A stretch of 64,000 nucleotides of DNA from Punica granatum (taxonomy: Eukaryota > Streptophyta > Magnoliopsida > Myrtales > Lythraceae). Numbering within the stretch: position 1 is the stretch's first letter; each line of letters starts with the position of its first letter. The DNA is taken from positions 13,215,001 to 13,279,000 of the forward strand of contig NC_045127.1 in the NCBI RefSeq assembly GCF_007655135.1. Direction: 5' to 3'. The notes below the pieces were generated by a model, which worked only from the letters and a program-made list of their open reading frames with translations, was not told the origin of the DNA and made no database searches. This document shows, in pieces, positions 12,239 to 22,998 of the stretch. The position numbers and the translations under genes are program-made.

Positions 12239-12516
12239 GATCGAATTTGGGCCTACTTGGGGAAAGAAGATGCCCGTCGAGATACTTTTTCATAGATTCG
12301 ATAAGATCTAAAATCATCTGATACCGTATGTGAGGCTATTGAGAATCAAACAAAATTACTTTCATTATAGATAAGAAGATCGAATTTGGGCCTATTTGGG
12401 CAAAAGAAGATGCTCATTGAGATACTTTTGATAAATTTGATAAGATCTGAAACCATAAGATATCGTACGCGTGGCTATTTAGAATCAAACAAAATTACTT
12501 TCATTATAGATAAGAA
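12239..12516. repeat. 139-bp tandem duplication
   Basis: Two head-to-tail copies (12239-12377 and 12378-12516) each begin GATCGAATTTGGGCC and end CATTATAGATAAGAA. They differ at scattered positions only, so the duplication is moderately recent. It contains no gene. Confidence 0.85.
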
Positions 12517-12769
12517 GATAAGTAAATCGTTTACTATCGTGTCTTTGTCCAACAACAATAAGATGCACATTCATATTCACATGTGACACATAACGTATTT
12601 TTATTTTTGTCAGAATATAATATTTTTTTGGCCAAATCTTTGACAGAATAATTAACATTGTCTATTTTCAGTGTATAGCTGATATTTCGAAGTCTAACAG
12701 ATTCTTATTAATATAGTTCGAGTCATATCGATCTACTAAAAAGTAAAATTATGTCAATTATGGATATTC

Positions 12770-13160
12770 GGTTGATGTTAATTGATGAATGACTGCATGC
12801 ATTCAACCGTGCATAGCCCAGGATGAGTGCTTGATGAATCTGTGCCCTCATACGGACAGTTAACTTTTCGTGGCGAGATGGTATTAGAGCCCATGAAAGT
12901 CCTGAAGGTCCTGGGTTCAAAATCCAAAAAAATAATGTGGGGGTCATCCGTCAGAGTTCATCTAACGCGGAGCGTGGTGGACCCAAGATGAGTAATTGAT
13001 GAATTAGTGCCCTCACACGGACAACTAGCATTTGGTGGCGAGATTGTGGAGATCGAATTTGGACCTAGCTGAAAAAGATGAACCCAATTAGCACCGGTGG
13101 GCTACAACTGTTAACCTTTAATTCGATGGCATTGCAGCATCTTACCACCGGAAAATGACA
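12770..13160. repeat. Imperfect direct repeats with tRNA-like words
   Basis: The segments 12822-12880 and 12986-13045 share GATGAAT, TGTGCCCTCA and TGGCGAGAT in order. Between them lies GGTCCTGGGTTCAAAATCC, which resembles a tRNA B box. This is probably a decayed, partly duplicated SINE or retroelement fragment. Confidence 0.4.
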
Positions 13161-13512
13161 CCTAACTATTGGGAATCTCATATATCTATGTGTACCATAT
13201 GAGAAGTATCAGAAATATGATTTGTAGAAACCGCCATGATTTATAATTGCATTCTCATGTTTTAATCCGAAAGCAGCAAGATGCATTTGGTGTTCACATG
13301 TTTAACATATCCTATTTGAATTTGTGATTTCCTTCCGCATAGAGATTGAAACTATTTACCACTAGATCAACAAATCTTATTGCCCAACTGCTTAAATTTT
13401 GCCAACCACATATATTAGATGATTATTACTATATTAGACAACAACGCTCCCGCGGACAACACTAAAAATTATGATAAAATATGGATGTTTTAAAAGAATT
13501 ATTGTACTATAC

Positions 13513-14616
13513 GAAATAATTTATAATAGGGAAAAGTACAAAAACCCTCTTGTGGTTTGGGGTCGGGACAAATTGCACTTTGTATTTTTGTTAGGGACAA
13601 TTAGTGATGCAGCGTACACGCGAAGAACCTGTCACAGATCCGTTGATTCCGCAGAATACCGGAATTACGACCTTCAATTCCCTATCGATTCTTCGAATTC
13701 CTAAGAAATCGGTATCCAACTCGAATCTAATCCGAGAGGGGGCGAAAGAGCACGGTAACTCCGAAACTTTATTAGATGATTAAAAAAAAACTATCTTTAA
13801 ACTTAGGGCTTACAACACTTAAATAAGATTAAACGAAATTGCAACGAAAGAAATAAACTTTTTAAAATTTATAAAAAAGCCCAAATAACATAAAATTACT
13901 TGTTTGAGGTCTTAAATGAAGGAATTCAGCATAAATCACGTCTACTCAACGCCAAAGGCGTGAGTTGTGCTCCGGAGGTCGTTTCTCTCGAGACAGGGTC
14001 GTCATAACCTATTTTTCTCGAGAAACCGATTTACCACGTCTTTTGCTGCATCAATTAGCCCCTTGTAGTATACTCCATTAGATATAGGGGTTACAATGTT
14101 AATTTTTTTCATTTTCAGTCCTCAATCTTTAGCCTTTTAATTATTTGGCTCTAAATCTTTTTCTTTTATCATTCCTACCTAAACTTTTTATTTTGTTTCA
14201 TTTTAGTCCTATAAAGAAAATAAAAAAGGAATGAGAGGTCGGGGCCGCCAATCGGTGGCCCTGACCCCTCATTCCCAGGTCGCCGGCGTCCTCCGTGGGT
14301 ACTGGCAACTTTGGTGGTCGAGGTCGCCGAGATTGGCGGTCCCGACTCCTCCTTCCCTTTCGATTTTCTTTGTAGGACTAAAATGAAATAAAATGAAAAG
14401 TTGAGAGTAGGAATGATAAAAGAAAAAAATTTAGAACCAATATGATTAAAATGTTAAAGATTGAGGACTGAAAATGAAAAAAAATTAATGTCGTAGCCCT
14501 TTATGTCTAACGGAGTATACACGTGGGGCTAATTGTCCTTAACAAAAAGACATGGTGATTTGTCTCGATCCTAAAGCACAAGGGAGTTTTTGTACTTTTT
14601 TTTTATAATAAATTTC
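13513..14616. mobile_element. Long foldback element with GC-rich loop, interrupted by a solo LTR
   Basis: The outer arms are inverted copies. AAGTACAAAAACCCTCTTGTGG is at about 13534 and its complement ends at about 14600. The inner arms (about 14054-14230 and 14360-14540) repeat AGTCCTCAATCTTTA in opposite orientation. The loop (about 14235-14350) is strikingly GC-rich (GGTCGGGGCCGCCAATCGG), unlike the AT-rich arms. A 449-bp LTR splits the left arm at 13605-14053, so the original element was about 650 bp. No transposase is present. Confidence 0.8.
13605..14053. mobile_element. Solo LTR nested in a foldback element
   Basis: The 449-bp unit starts TGATGCAGC and ends GCTGCATCA, that is TG...CA with a 9-bp inverted terminal repeat. 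It is flanked by a 5-bp direct duplication, ATTAG (13600-13604 and 14054-14058). A 5-bp duplication and TG/CA ends mark LTR-retrotransposon integration. The absence of internal sequence indicates loss by LTR-LTR recombination. The host arm reads continuously across the site when it is removed. Confidence 0.88.
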
Positions 14617-17455
14617 ACTTGCCCGCGCCACCCTAATTAATTCAGAGCAAAATAATAATAATAATAATTAATTAAAATTAAAAAATGAGAATGGCTTATG
14701 GGAAAGTTACTGGGTAGAAGGCAGTTGGCAGTGCTGGGTTACTCCACGTCTTGAATAAACGTTCATTTTTTTTTATTCTTTAAAATATGCATAACATGGT
14801 ATATAGTTAGTTTCTTGAAAATTATTACAGGGGCTTTCTTGTAAATTCATCTCAAGTCTGCCTCTCGCTTTATAATATAGATAGATAGATAGATAGATAG
14901 ATTTTCATCTGTCTATATATATACATATATAACAAGAAGTATACCATACTACGCACGCCATTTCAATAAGTTTCAGTTTACTCATTAAAAGAATTTAATC
15001 ATTTCATAATAATTTTAATATGTATAGATTCTTCAGCAATTATCGTAAAAGTATTTTCATTAAGTAAAGTATTAATTAAAGAATTGATTTTAAAAAATTA
15101 TGAGATGAGAGGGAGAAATGGCAGTCGGGATTGAACGTGAGAGAGGTGAGAGAGAAGAGAGAAGAAGAGAGGGTTAATGGGTGAAAATTAAGGGAAGAGA
15201 GAGGAATGAGTAGTTAAGAGAAAAGGTTAAAATTACTAATACAGTCATAACTTCCTCAATATCTAACTGCCATTAAGTTTTTAATTTTATTTCTCATGGC
15301 CATTTTGAGATAACGAAAGTTACCATAATTGTCATCCTTTTCCCTTTTGTATATAAATAAAGCAGAACTGTGGTGGAGCCGATTAGATGCTCTCAGAACA
15401 CCTAGATACTGAATAAAATTCTCTTGGATATTTTAGTTTTTTTTTTGGTTTTTAAACAAATTTTATATTGTTTAAAATATGCAAATATAGATTTAAAGGA
15501 ATGCTCATTATTTCATGACTCTTTGAGATTTCTTTGAAAATGAATTTTAATAATTTTTGTTTAAAAAAAAATTGAAATATATAATATAGGCTTACATGAA
15601 GCTTGTCATTTTCTCGGTTTCTTGAGCTTTTTTTTAAATTTTAATATATAGATATAGATATAGATCATGAGAGTGATTATTATTATCTGAATTTTTTTAT
15701 TCTTTTTATATGTTTATGACAAATAAAAGAAAATATGATTTTTTTGATATTTTTAACAAAAATGGTTTAATTGTTCTAAAAAAAACATATTTTATGAAAG
15801 GTTCGAACAAAACAATTCATGTAAGATTATATTTTCTTTTCAAAAAATAAATTAAATCATATTTTCATAGATATGATGTGTTTTCAGAAAATAATTTTTT
15901 GGCAGTTTCAATAAACAAAGTAGATCATATTTTCCATTGATATTCAAATTACTAAATGAAATTTTCTCAGTTTTTGAGCTTGTTCACCGATTTTTATACT
16001 TTTTAAAAAATATATGAATATATATTTATAGGGCCGCTCATTTATTTTCTTGATTTTTTTGCTTTTTTTTAAAACAAATATTTTTCTTATTAAAATTTTA
16101 AAAACATATAAAAATAAACATGAAAAATTAGATCATGTTCTATCCCTTATAACACACATGCTACAAGGCTAGTATATCTAAGAAAGCATAATTATGGTGA
16201 GCCCTTAGAATGCTTGAATCCTGAATCAAACTTTCTCAATTTTTTGAGTTTTTTTAAACAAAACTTTCAAACTATATAGATAAAGATTTGTATTTTCTCA
16301 ATTTCTTGAGTATTTTACAATGAATTTCTTATTTCTTATTTTTTAAAACATTAAATATGGAGTTGTGAGGACATGTCAATTTTTTTTCTCATTTTTTAGT
16401 TTTTTTTGAAAAAAATTAATCTAAAATTTTTAAAACTATATAAATATAGATCTATAAAACTGTTCATTATTATGTCAATTTTTTTAAAATATTTTAGGAA
16501 AAACAAACCAAATATTTTGTATTTAAATACTTCTAAAAAGAATAATTTTTATTTTTAAAAAATAAAAATATTTTATGAATTGATCAAGATATATATATAT
16601 ATATATATATATTTATTTTTCAACACATAGAGATATAGATTTGTGGGACGGATCATTGTTTTCTCTATTTTTTTATTTTTTAATTTATTATGACAAATAA
16701 CACAAAATATTATTTTTAAACATTTTTCATAAACATGATGTGGAGTTTTTTAAAATAAAATATTTAAGAAAAAGATCCAAAGAAAACAATTAATCTCACA
16801 ATACATTATATTTGCTTTTCAAAAACAAATTAGGTCATATTTTTCGTAGATATGATTTTATATTTTTGCTTTGAAAAGACTAGATAAGATTGTGTTTTTT
16901 TTTTTAGATATCTGAATTTGAGGTATCAATATAACAGAACATTTTTGAAACTTTTTTACAAGATTTTATTATGTAAATAATATTTAATAAGTTTGAATTT
17001 TTATATTTAAGTTAAAAATTAATATCTAATCACATTAACATTTGTTATTGAAATATATATATTAATATATGTGATATATATTAAATTAATTTTGTACATG
17101 TTTATTTTGATAATATATGGTTGCATGGGTGATCTTTAATATAGCTTTTTACTTATTTTATTGATAAAATACGTTATTATCTATATTTAATATAATATAT
17201 TTTTATTGATTGTAAATTAGAAAAGACATAACACAGAATAAAGTTGAAAAAAAGAAAAATGTATCCTTTCCATTCCATAGAACGCACGGTCTCCATGACT
17301 TAGTTATATGAATAGAATAATCATGACATTCTAAGAGAATCAGTTACTTGCAATACACAACGGCATCTACCGGCCACATCACTAGGCTGAGGTCAGGCTC
17401 AATATTCTTAGGCAATTCCAACTTTTTTATGCGTGAAGCTTGTTTGATGGATCAC
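14617..17455. other. AT-rich DNA with a ~0.98-kb direct repeat
   Basis: No gene is recognised. There is a (GATA)n tract at about 14877-14901. Blocks at about 15704-15880 and 16688-16855 match in order (TTATGACAAATAA, then ATATTTTCTTTTCAAAAA or a close variant, then TAGATATGAT). This shows an old duplication with a period of about 980 bp. The TTTCTCAATTTTTTGAG-like word recurs several times in between. Promoter sequence of the hemopexin gene should occupy the last few hundred bases. Confidence 0.45.
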
Positions 17456-17465
17456 TATATAAATA
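17456..17465 (+). promoter_or_regulatory. TATA box of the hemopexin-repeat gene
   Basis: TATATAAATA lies about 25-35 bp before a CT-rich stretch and a likely transcription start near 17485-17495. It is the only well-placed TATA box upstream of the 5'-UTR intron donor at 17560. The assignment is inferred from position and was not tested. Confidence 0.6.
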
Positions 17466-17559
17466 TACCTTCCTCTTTCACACAGATAGTATCGATCGAT
17501 CTGGCCATTTAAGAGCGAAAGACAGCGTTGGTCATCTGTGTTCCTTAATCTCATTTAAG

Positions 17560-18126
17560 GTGAGTGAGTGAGTCGTACGTTCTGTTTCGTGTTGATGTTA
17601 GCTTGAGCAAGTACTGTCTTGAAGAAATGATGCAAGTACAGAGTTTTGGTTATTAAGATCAGTTCAATTTCACTAGGCTTATTAGTGGTTAGGCTCGTGT
17701 CTGATCCAAAAACTTGAACTAATCGGACACAGGTGAACCTAACACCACCCTCACGCTTAGCATGGATGTCGATGTGGGATTCTTGCTAATATCCGCTCTC
17801 ACGTGTAGCGTGGTTAGAGTCAGGGTCAGCCAACTACTGGCCAAAGACTGATCCCATGCGTGAGTACGCTGTGTGTGCACGGGGGATACAGCGTGCTAAG
17901 TCTACTGGTGTCTCCAAAGATATGACGATACGACGTGCCAAGTCTATGAGTGTGTGTTGCTGGCATTGCGCCGCAGTACATTCAAGCAGTCCAACTAGAC
18001 TCTTCATGATTGATTACCGGTTATAACAATCAGGGATAAGCGGAATAACTATGAAGTTTCTTTGTTTCCGAATAAGTTTAGAATTAATAAATATCAAACA
18101 ATAAGAGATATATACCATTTTTGCAG
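17560..18126 (+). other. Predicted 5'-UTR intron of the hemopexin-repeat gene
   Basis: The donor AAG|GTGAGTG at 17560 and the acceptor TTTTTGCAG| at 18126 are both strong plant splice sites. The start codon follows 10 bases after the acceptor. The 567-bp intron contains an inverted repeat (GTGGTTAGG ... GTGTCTGAT at about 17686-17711, answered by ATCGGACAC ... CCTAACACC at about 17724-17748). It also holds what looks like retroelement-derived filler. First introns in UTRs often raise expression in plants. That role here is inference. Confidence 0.65.
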
Positions 18127-18136
18127 GTAACCGAAA

Positions 18137-19051
18137 ATGGGGCACAGAGATCTGTATGAGCCCATGTATCCCGTAGATGCAGCATTCCGTTCATCTCGTA
18201 CAAACGAAGCTTATGTGTTCAAGGGGAACATGTACGTCCTGATTAACTACGCGCCTGGCACTCAAAATGATAAGGCCGTGAACCGACCGCTGCTCATCCG
18301 TGATGGGTTTCCGTCACTTGCAGACACGCCCTTTGGAGATGGAATAGATTGTGCGTTCGGGTCTCATTACAGGAATGAAGCATTCATCTTCAAGGGGGAT
18401 CTATGCGCAGTGGTGAACTATGCACCGCACACTACAAACGACTGGATAGTTAAAGGACCCATGACCATCGCTTCGATGTTCCCATTCCTCAGAGGCACGG
18501 TGTTCGAAAAAGGCATAGATGCTGCATTCGAGTCATCGAGGGAATCTGAAGCTTACCTCTTCAGATCCGACCAGTATGCTCGTATAAATTACGGTTCTAG
18601 TCCGCACCTAATTACCATGCGTCTCATCGCTCAAGGCTTTCCAACTTTAAGGAACACCATCTTTGAGCATGGAATCGAGGCCGCATTTGCTTCGCACCGT
18701 TACAATGAGGCATACATATTCAACCTTTTTGAGTACGCACTCATCAACTTCGCACCAGGCACAACAAATGATTACATCATCGGTGGTGTGAAGCCGATTT
18801 ACCCAAACTGGCCTTCTCTTGGTGGCTACGAACGTGAGCCTGCTCTAACATTTGCCGACGTCCTCTTCGGGGAAGACGTGGTAAGACATGATGAATCAGA
18901 GCTGCACAATCACCTTTCTCAATTTTCCTCTGCCCCTGAGCCTGATCCGTTATCTCCCGCTCTGGATATGTACCTATATGTTGTAAATGCTGAGGTTATA
19001 CATTTTCTTGTTGGTACCGTATGTCCGATAATCTCAACAAAAATAAATTAG
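18137..19051 (+). CDS. Hemopexin-fold albumin-2-like protein with C-terminal extension
   Basis: The protein is 304 residues. Four hemopexin-type repeats lie at about 10-65, 67-123, 124-176 and 177-228. Each follows the pattern (D/E)AAF.S....EAY.F....Y..INYAPGT.ND, ending F P.L..T.F. This is the four-bladed propeller architecture of plant seed albumin-2 (pea PA2, Lathyrus LS-24). Those proteins are cytosolic, form dimers and bind polyamine (spermine) and haem. They have no signal peptide, and none is seen here. PA2-type proteins end soon after repeat 4, at about 230 residues. This one continues for about 75 residues: acidic to residue 270, then a hydrophobic end (VIHFLVGTVCPII). The tail is either a real extension or read-through of an unrecognised 3' intron. 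The start is supported by the splice acceptor just upstream. There is a damaged paralogue at 4153-5146. It is the only intact host gene in the window. Ligand and tissue are unknown. Confidence 0.88.
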   Translation: MGHRDLYEPMYPVDAAFRSSRTNEAYVFKGNMYVLINYAPGTQNDKAVNRPLLIRDGFPSLADTPFGDGIDCAFGSHYRNEAFIFKGDLCAVVNYAPHTTNDWIVKGPMTIASMFPFLRGTVFEKGIDAAFESSRESEAYLFRSDQYARINYGSSPHLITMRLIAQGFPTLRNTIFEHGIEAAFASHRYNEAYIFNLFEYALINFAPGTTNDYIIGGVKPIYPNWPSLGGYEREPALTFADVLFGEDVVRHDESELHNHLSQFSSAPEPDPLSPALDMYLYVVNAEVIHFLVGTVCPIISTKIN

Positions 19052-19898
19052 TTTTTCTTGACCGTTTCAACTCTGTTGTCTTAATTTTGTTGGGCAATGT
19101 TTTCTTCATTACAAGACATTGATACAGATTTAACACCGCCATTTTTTTTTGTATGATTTCGTCGTCGCAGTTATATCTTTATTTATACTAGCGTAATAGC
19201 ACGTGCAACGCTGTACTCTTTTTTTTGGTTGCCCTAAGCAGATATTACATATAAGCTAAATCACTAATGTGAATAGACACTAAAGTACTTAAGATAACAA
19301 ATAAAACGAAATATTCTAGCCACACTATCCTGTTAATTCCACTTTAAATTTTCTATTCACTTAATGTCCCGTTTGATACATGCAGTAATGGAATGGAATG
19401 GAGCGCTCTATCCTTTCACTCCATTTCTGTATATGTTGTTACTTTTAAGAGTTAGAAAAACCATTTCATTTGAAGGATATTTTTCTTTTAACTTGGTAGA
19501 ATGTTCTTACCTTCAATAGATGTAATAAATGTTCATTGCACCATTTCTACTAAGGTTAGGATTGATTACAACTTAATTAAATAAATGCTTTAAAATTAGT
19601 TATAAGTTAGTTACATGGAAAGATGAATATAAGAGGAAAAGGAAGATGAAAGAAAATGGTCCAATCTAATTATTGAGTCAAAATCACTTAATGAGTAAAG
19701 AAAAAATTTGACTTAATGAAATAAGTCATTTTTCACTTATTGGTGCGTATTTTTCCTCACAAAACATATCTTTCATCCTTACCATTTCTTCTGTCTTCTT
19801 ATACATTTCTTTCCTTAACCAATTTAAGCACTTAATTTATCAAACACCAATTAAGTTTATATAATCACATATTTTCTATTAATTTCTTATATATGAAA
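19052..19898. other. 3' flank of the hemopexin gene
   Basis: It starts with the 3' UTR; AATAAA overlaps the stop codon region at 19042-19047. At about 19188-19220 a CTAG next to CGTGCAACGC resembles the 3' end of a Helitron read on the minus strand. At 19370-19440 a TTTGATA... GGAATGGAATGG segment resembles MITE ends like those at 27766. Neither is bounded well enough to call. Confidence 0.4.
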
Positions 19899-20316
19899 GG
19901 GTTTTTACCTCATATATCTCATGGTTTAAATTTTTTTCAAATCTATCATATATTTTAAGAAGTGTCAAATCTATCCCATGGCTTACATTTTTTTCCAAAT
20001 CTATCATGCCGTTATGTCTTCGTCAACATTTAACGGTTTTGCCACTGTACCCTTTTTATCCGGGATAGATTTGAGAAAAAAAATTAAAACCATGGGATAG
20101 ATTTGAGAAAAAAATTTAAACCATAGGATAGATTTGAAAAAAAAATTAAAACATAGGATAGATTTGGAGCCTATTAGCGTTTCATTAACGGAACATATAA
20201 AGCCGGAATAGATATGGAGAAAAAATATAAACCATGAGATATATTGGACAATTTTTAAAGCATATGATAAATTTGAAAGAACGGTTAAACCATTGAATAT
20301 ATGATGTAAAAATCCC
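19899..20316. mobile_element. Foldback MITE with internal repeats
   Basis: The ends GGGTTTTTACCTCATATAT (19899) and ATATATGATGTAAAAATCCC (20316) are inverted copies. Inside, a word like CCATGGGATAGATTTGAGAAAAAA is repeated about four times in one orientation and its complement appears in the left arm. The reverse-strand open frame at 20004-20321 is a by-product of these repeats. Confidence 0.75.
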
Positions 20317-20321
20317 AACAT

Positions 20322-20640
20322 GAAAATATATTTATTTAGAATGATATCCGATAAAGTAAACTTTTCATGTTCTCAAATTCGAATAAAAAATCACTATTAT
20401 ATATTTTAATTTCTTATATATAACAATATATTTTTTTAGAAAGGTATTTTGGTAAATAAGTTCTTTTTCTTGAGTACACTCTTCATGCTCTCAAATTCAA
20501 CTAAAACTCACTATTATATTTCCTATCAATTTCTTATGTATAAAAATATATTTATATAGAATGATATTTTGGTAAATAAGTTCTTTTCCTTAAGTACACT
20601 GTTCATGCTCTCAAATTCAACTAAAAAATCACTATTTTTT
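20322..20640. repeat. Three-copy ~110-bp tandem repeat
   Basis: Three head-to-tail units contain AATATATTT, TTAGAATGATAT or a variant, CATG(T/C)TCTCAAATTC and TCACTAT in order (about 20322-20430, 20430-20545 and 20545-20640). Units 2 and 3 are more alike than either is to unit 1. No coding content. Confidence 0.75.
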
Positions 20641-22620
20641 CCCGTACAAGTACATTTCACTATTTAAATATCCAATAGATAGTTTATCCAATATGGTGCA
20701 TCTCAAGATATGGAAATACCACGGGCTGTGATATTATTACTTCCGAGGAAGTCTCCTCCCACGAACAGAAAGCCGTGGAAAAGTTTCAAAAGAAAAAAAA
20801 TAAATGTCAAGATTTAACCAATCCTAACATAGACATGAGTTACCGCGAACTCATTCAGTCCAATAATCGGATACTATATAATCTATAAACTAGCCTTACA
20901 AATTTCGTCAAACAGAAGACGCAAGCAGGGTACACGAAAATAATATTGAATCATTGATGAAATCAAACTTCAATTTGTTTTAAAAAGGACAATGAAAGGA
21001 CCAATTAAGAAGAGCCAACACAAGAGTGCTTCGCTAAAAGACATTTAATTTCATAAAGGAACTACTATAACGACACTAGTATCCCTGTTGTAATCCTTAT
21101 TTCTAAGGATCTCCCTCCGGATGATTAGAAAATAAAACAAAAACTTGTTAGGTCGATAATTAAGTATAAAGAATCATCTTAATACAATTTTCACCCTTTA
21201 AGTTAAGCTGGAAACTTAAATAGAATCAGAAAATATGGTGGCACATTTATTTGAACTTTTAACCTCAAAATAATGTTCTAATAGTTGCATTGAGGTTTTT
21301 TTTTTTTTATCAAACAAAAGTAAATGGAAGAAGTGGCCTCTGTTGTTTAAGCAAACTGTAAGTGTTACTATACCGTCCCTTGAATCCTACATTAAGACCT
21401 AGCAACAAACCTGTAAAAAAATAAAAAAAATTACTGTCAGCGTATATAAGAGCATGCACAAAACTACCCTTGAATCATCATGTTACTAAAGATACGTCAC
21501 AAACGAAACATCTATGCTCTTCCAATAGGATGGTTGCACATGTAATCAACAAAACAAGAAACTCGATCCAAGTAGAATTAAGCACTTTGAATTTCTCATG
21601 AAATTGAACAGTTCTCTTTCTTTCTTCTCCACTAAATAAAAAATCACATGACTGACAGCTGGCGAAAGTTTCTTTTATTTCTCTGAGATTGTTCATCATC
21701 TACATTTTGGTTCACTATCCGACAAGCAAAGAGTTAAGGTGGGAATCAAGTCAAAGGAAATTTTCTGATAAAAAATGCAGCGTCAGCAACTTAATGCATA
21801 GAGAAGTGAAGTTATCGTATGAAATGCTAAATTAAATTCATCAGCATATCACGTTAAAGAAGTGTCCCTTATAGATCAGTAATAAGGCTCATGATAAAAT
21901 TGTTGATCACGTACAACTGACCACAACATTGTTTGAAAATCGACCAAACTTCTCTAAATAAAAATAGTTGATGTGAAGCTCACAAGATAAATAGTACCAT
22001 AAATAGTGTTACCAGACAAAGCTAATAGGAAGGTGGGGCATTGCAATACAGGATCTATTACGGATAAAATGTCCATTTGTAATTCCGATTATGGTTACTG
22101 GTCAAAACAAACAATACAGTAAGTATTATGCATATAATAGGTCCGTAATGGAATTTCCATTCACACGAACCATAGTTTTCCTTTTCGGTGACTAGCAGCA
22201 CTATATATCCTCCCAATTCGGAAGCTCCAAGCGCGTCTTTGAGGTCAAGCTCACAATTAAATACGGGACGAGGGGCATTTTCGACTTGTGAGATGAAATG
22301 CACTAATATGGAGGTAATGTCTCCGAGGACCAATGCATCTCACAAAAAATTTAATCTGATTAAGGAAAGCTGCGTTTGGACTTAGTTGGAAAAACTTTTA
22401 TGTCGTCATAAATGTATAGCAACAAGAGATAGTCCCGGCGCAAGAATAACCGCATCCGTCATAAGCTGTACTTTGTTCTTCACCATGGTGAGTTTTCTAA
22501 GGTATAATTGCGCTTATAAAACGTATCAAGGTATGAACATGGTTGGAGACTTTAAGAACCGCAACAGCAGAGGTGCGCATATTGTTCTATGGGCAGATAG
22601 TGTCTCTGCACCTTAAGTTG

Positions 22621-22656
<36 letters not shown>

Positions 22657-22980
22657 GAAATCACAGATATCTTCAGTTTATTGGGCAAGACCAATTCTGC
22701 TCGGATGTCGATTTGAACGTGGTGGACTATGCCCGAATAAGCTAGTCCAACCCAGGATCTAATTGGATTTGATAAAATCATCCAAGCCCAACCCATTACC
22801 TCCCAAAACCAATCCATAGTTATAAGCCCTGCAAGCACCCATTTTCGGCCGCGCTTGGTCAGCTACAGCAAGTCCATAAGACGCATTATCAGTATGAGAG
22901 CGGACCCAAACAGAAGGGAAGTGCAAATGGACAACATCAAAGACTGTTCTCAAGACATATCATAAAAGTCCTCGAGTGCT
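20641..22980. other. Intergenic DNA with unrecognised exon-like reverse-strand ORFs
   Basis: Three minus-strand open segments look less random than their surroundings: 22953-22759 (HLHFPSVWVRSHTDN), 22333-22058 (ENAPRPVFNCELDLKDALG, GSCEWKFHYG) and 21699-21478 (REIKETFASCQSCDFLFSG). Some are bordered by plausible GT or AG. I do not recognise the protein, and the segments cannot be joined with confidence. They may be exons of a decayed gene. A (TA)n run lies at 22624-22653. Confidence 0.3.
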
Positions 22981-22998
22981 ATCTTTAAGCATTTCTTA

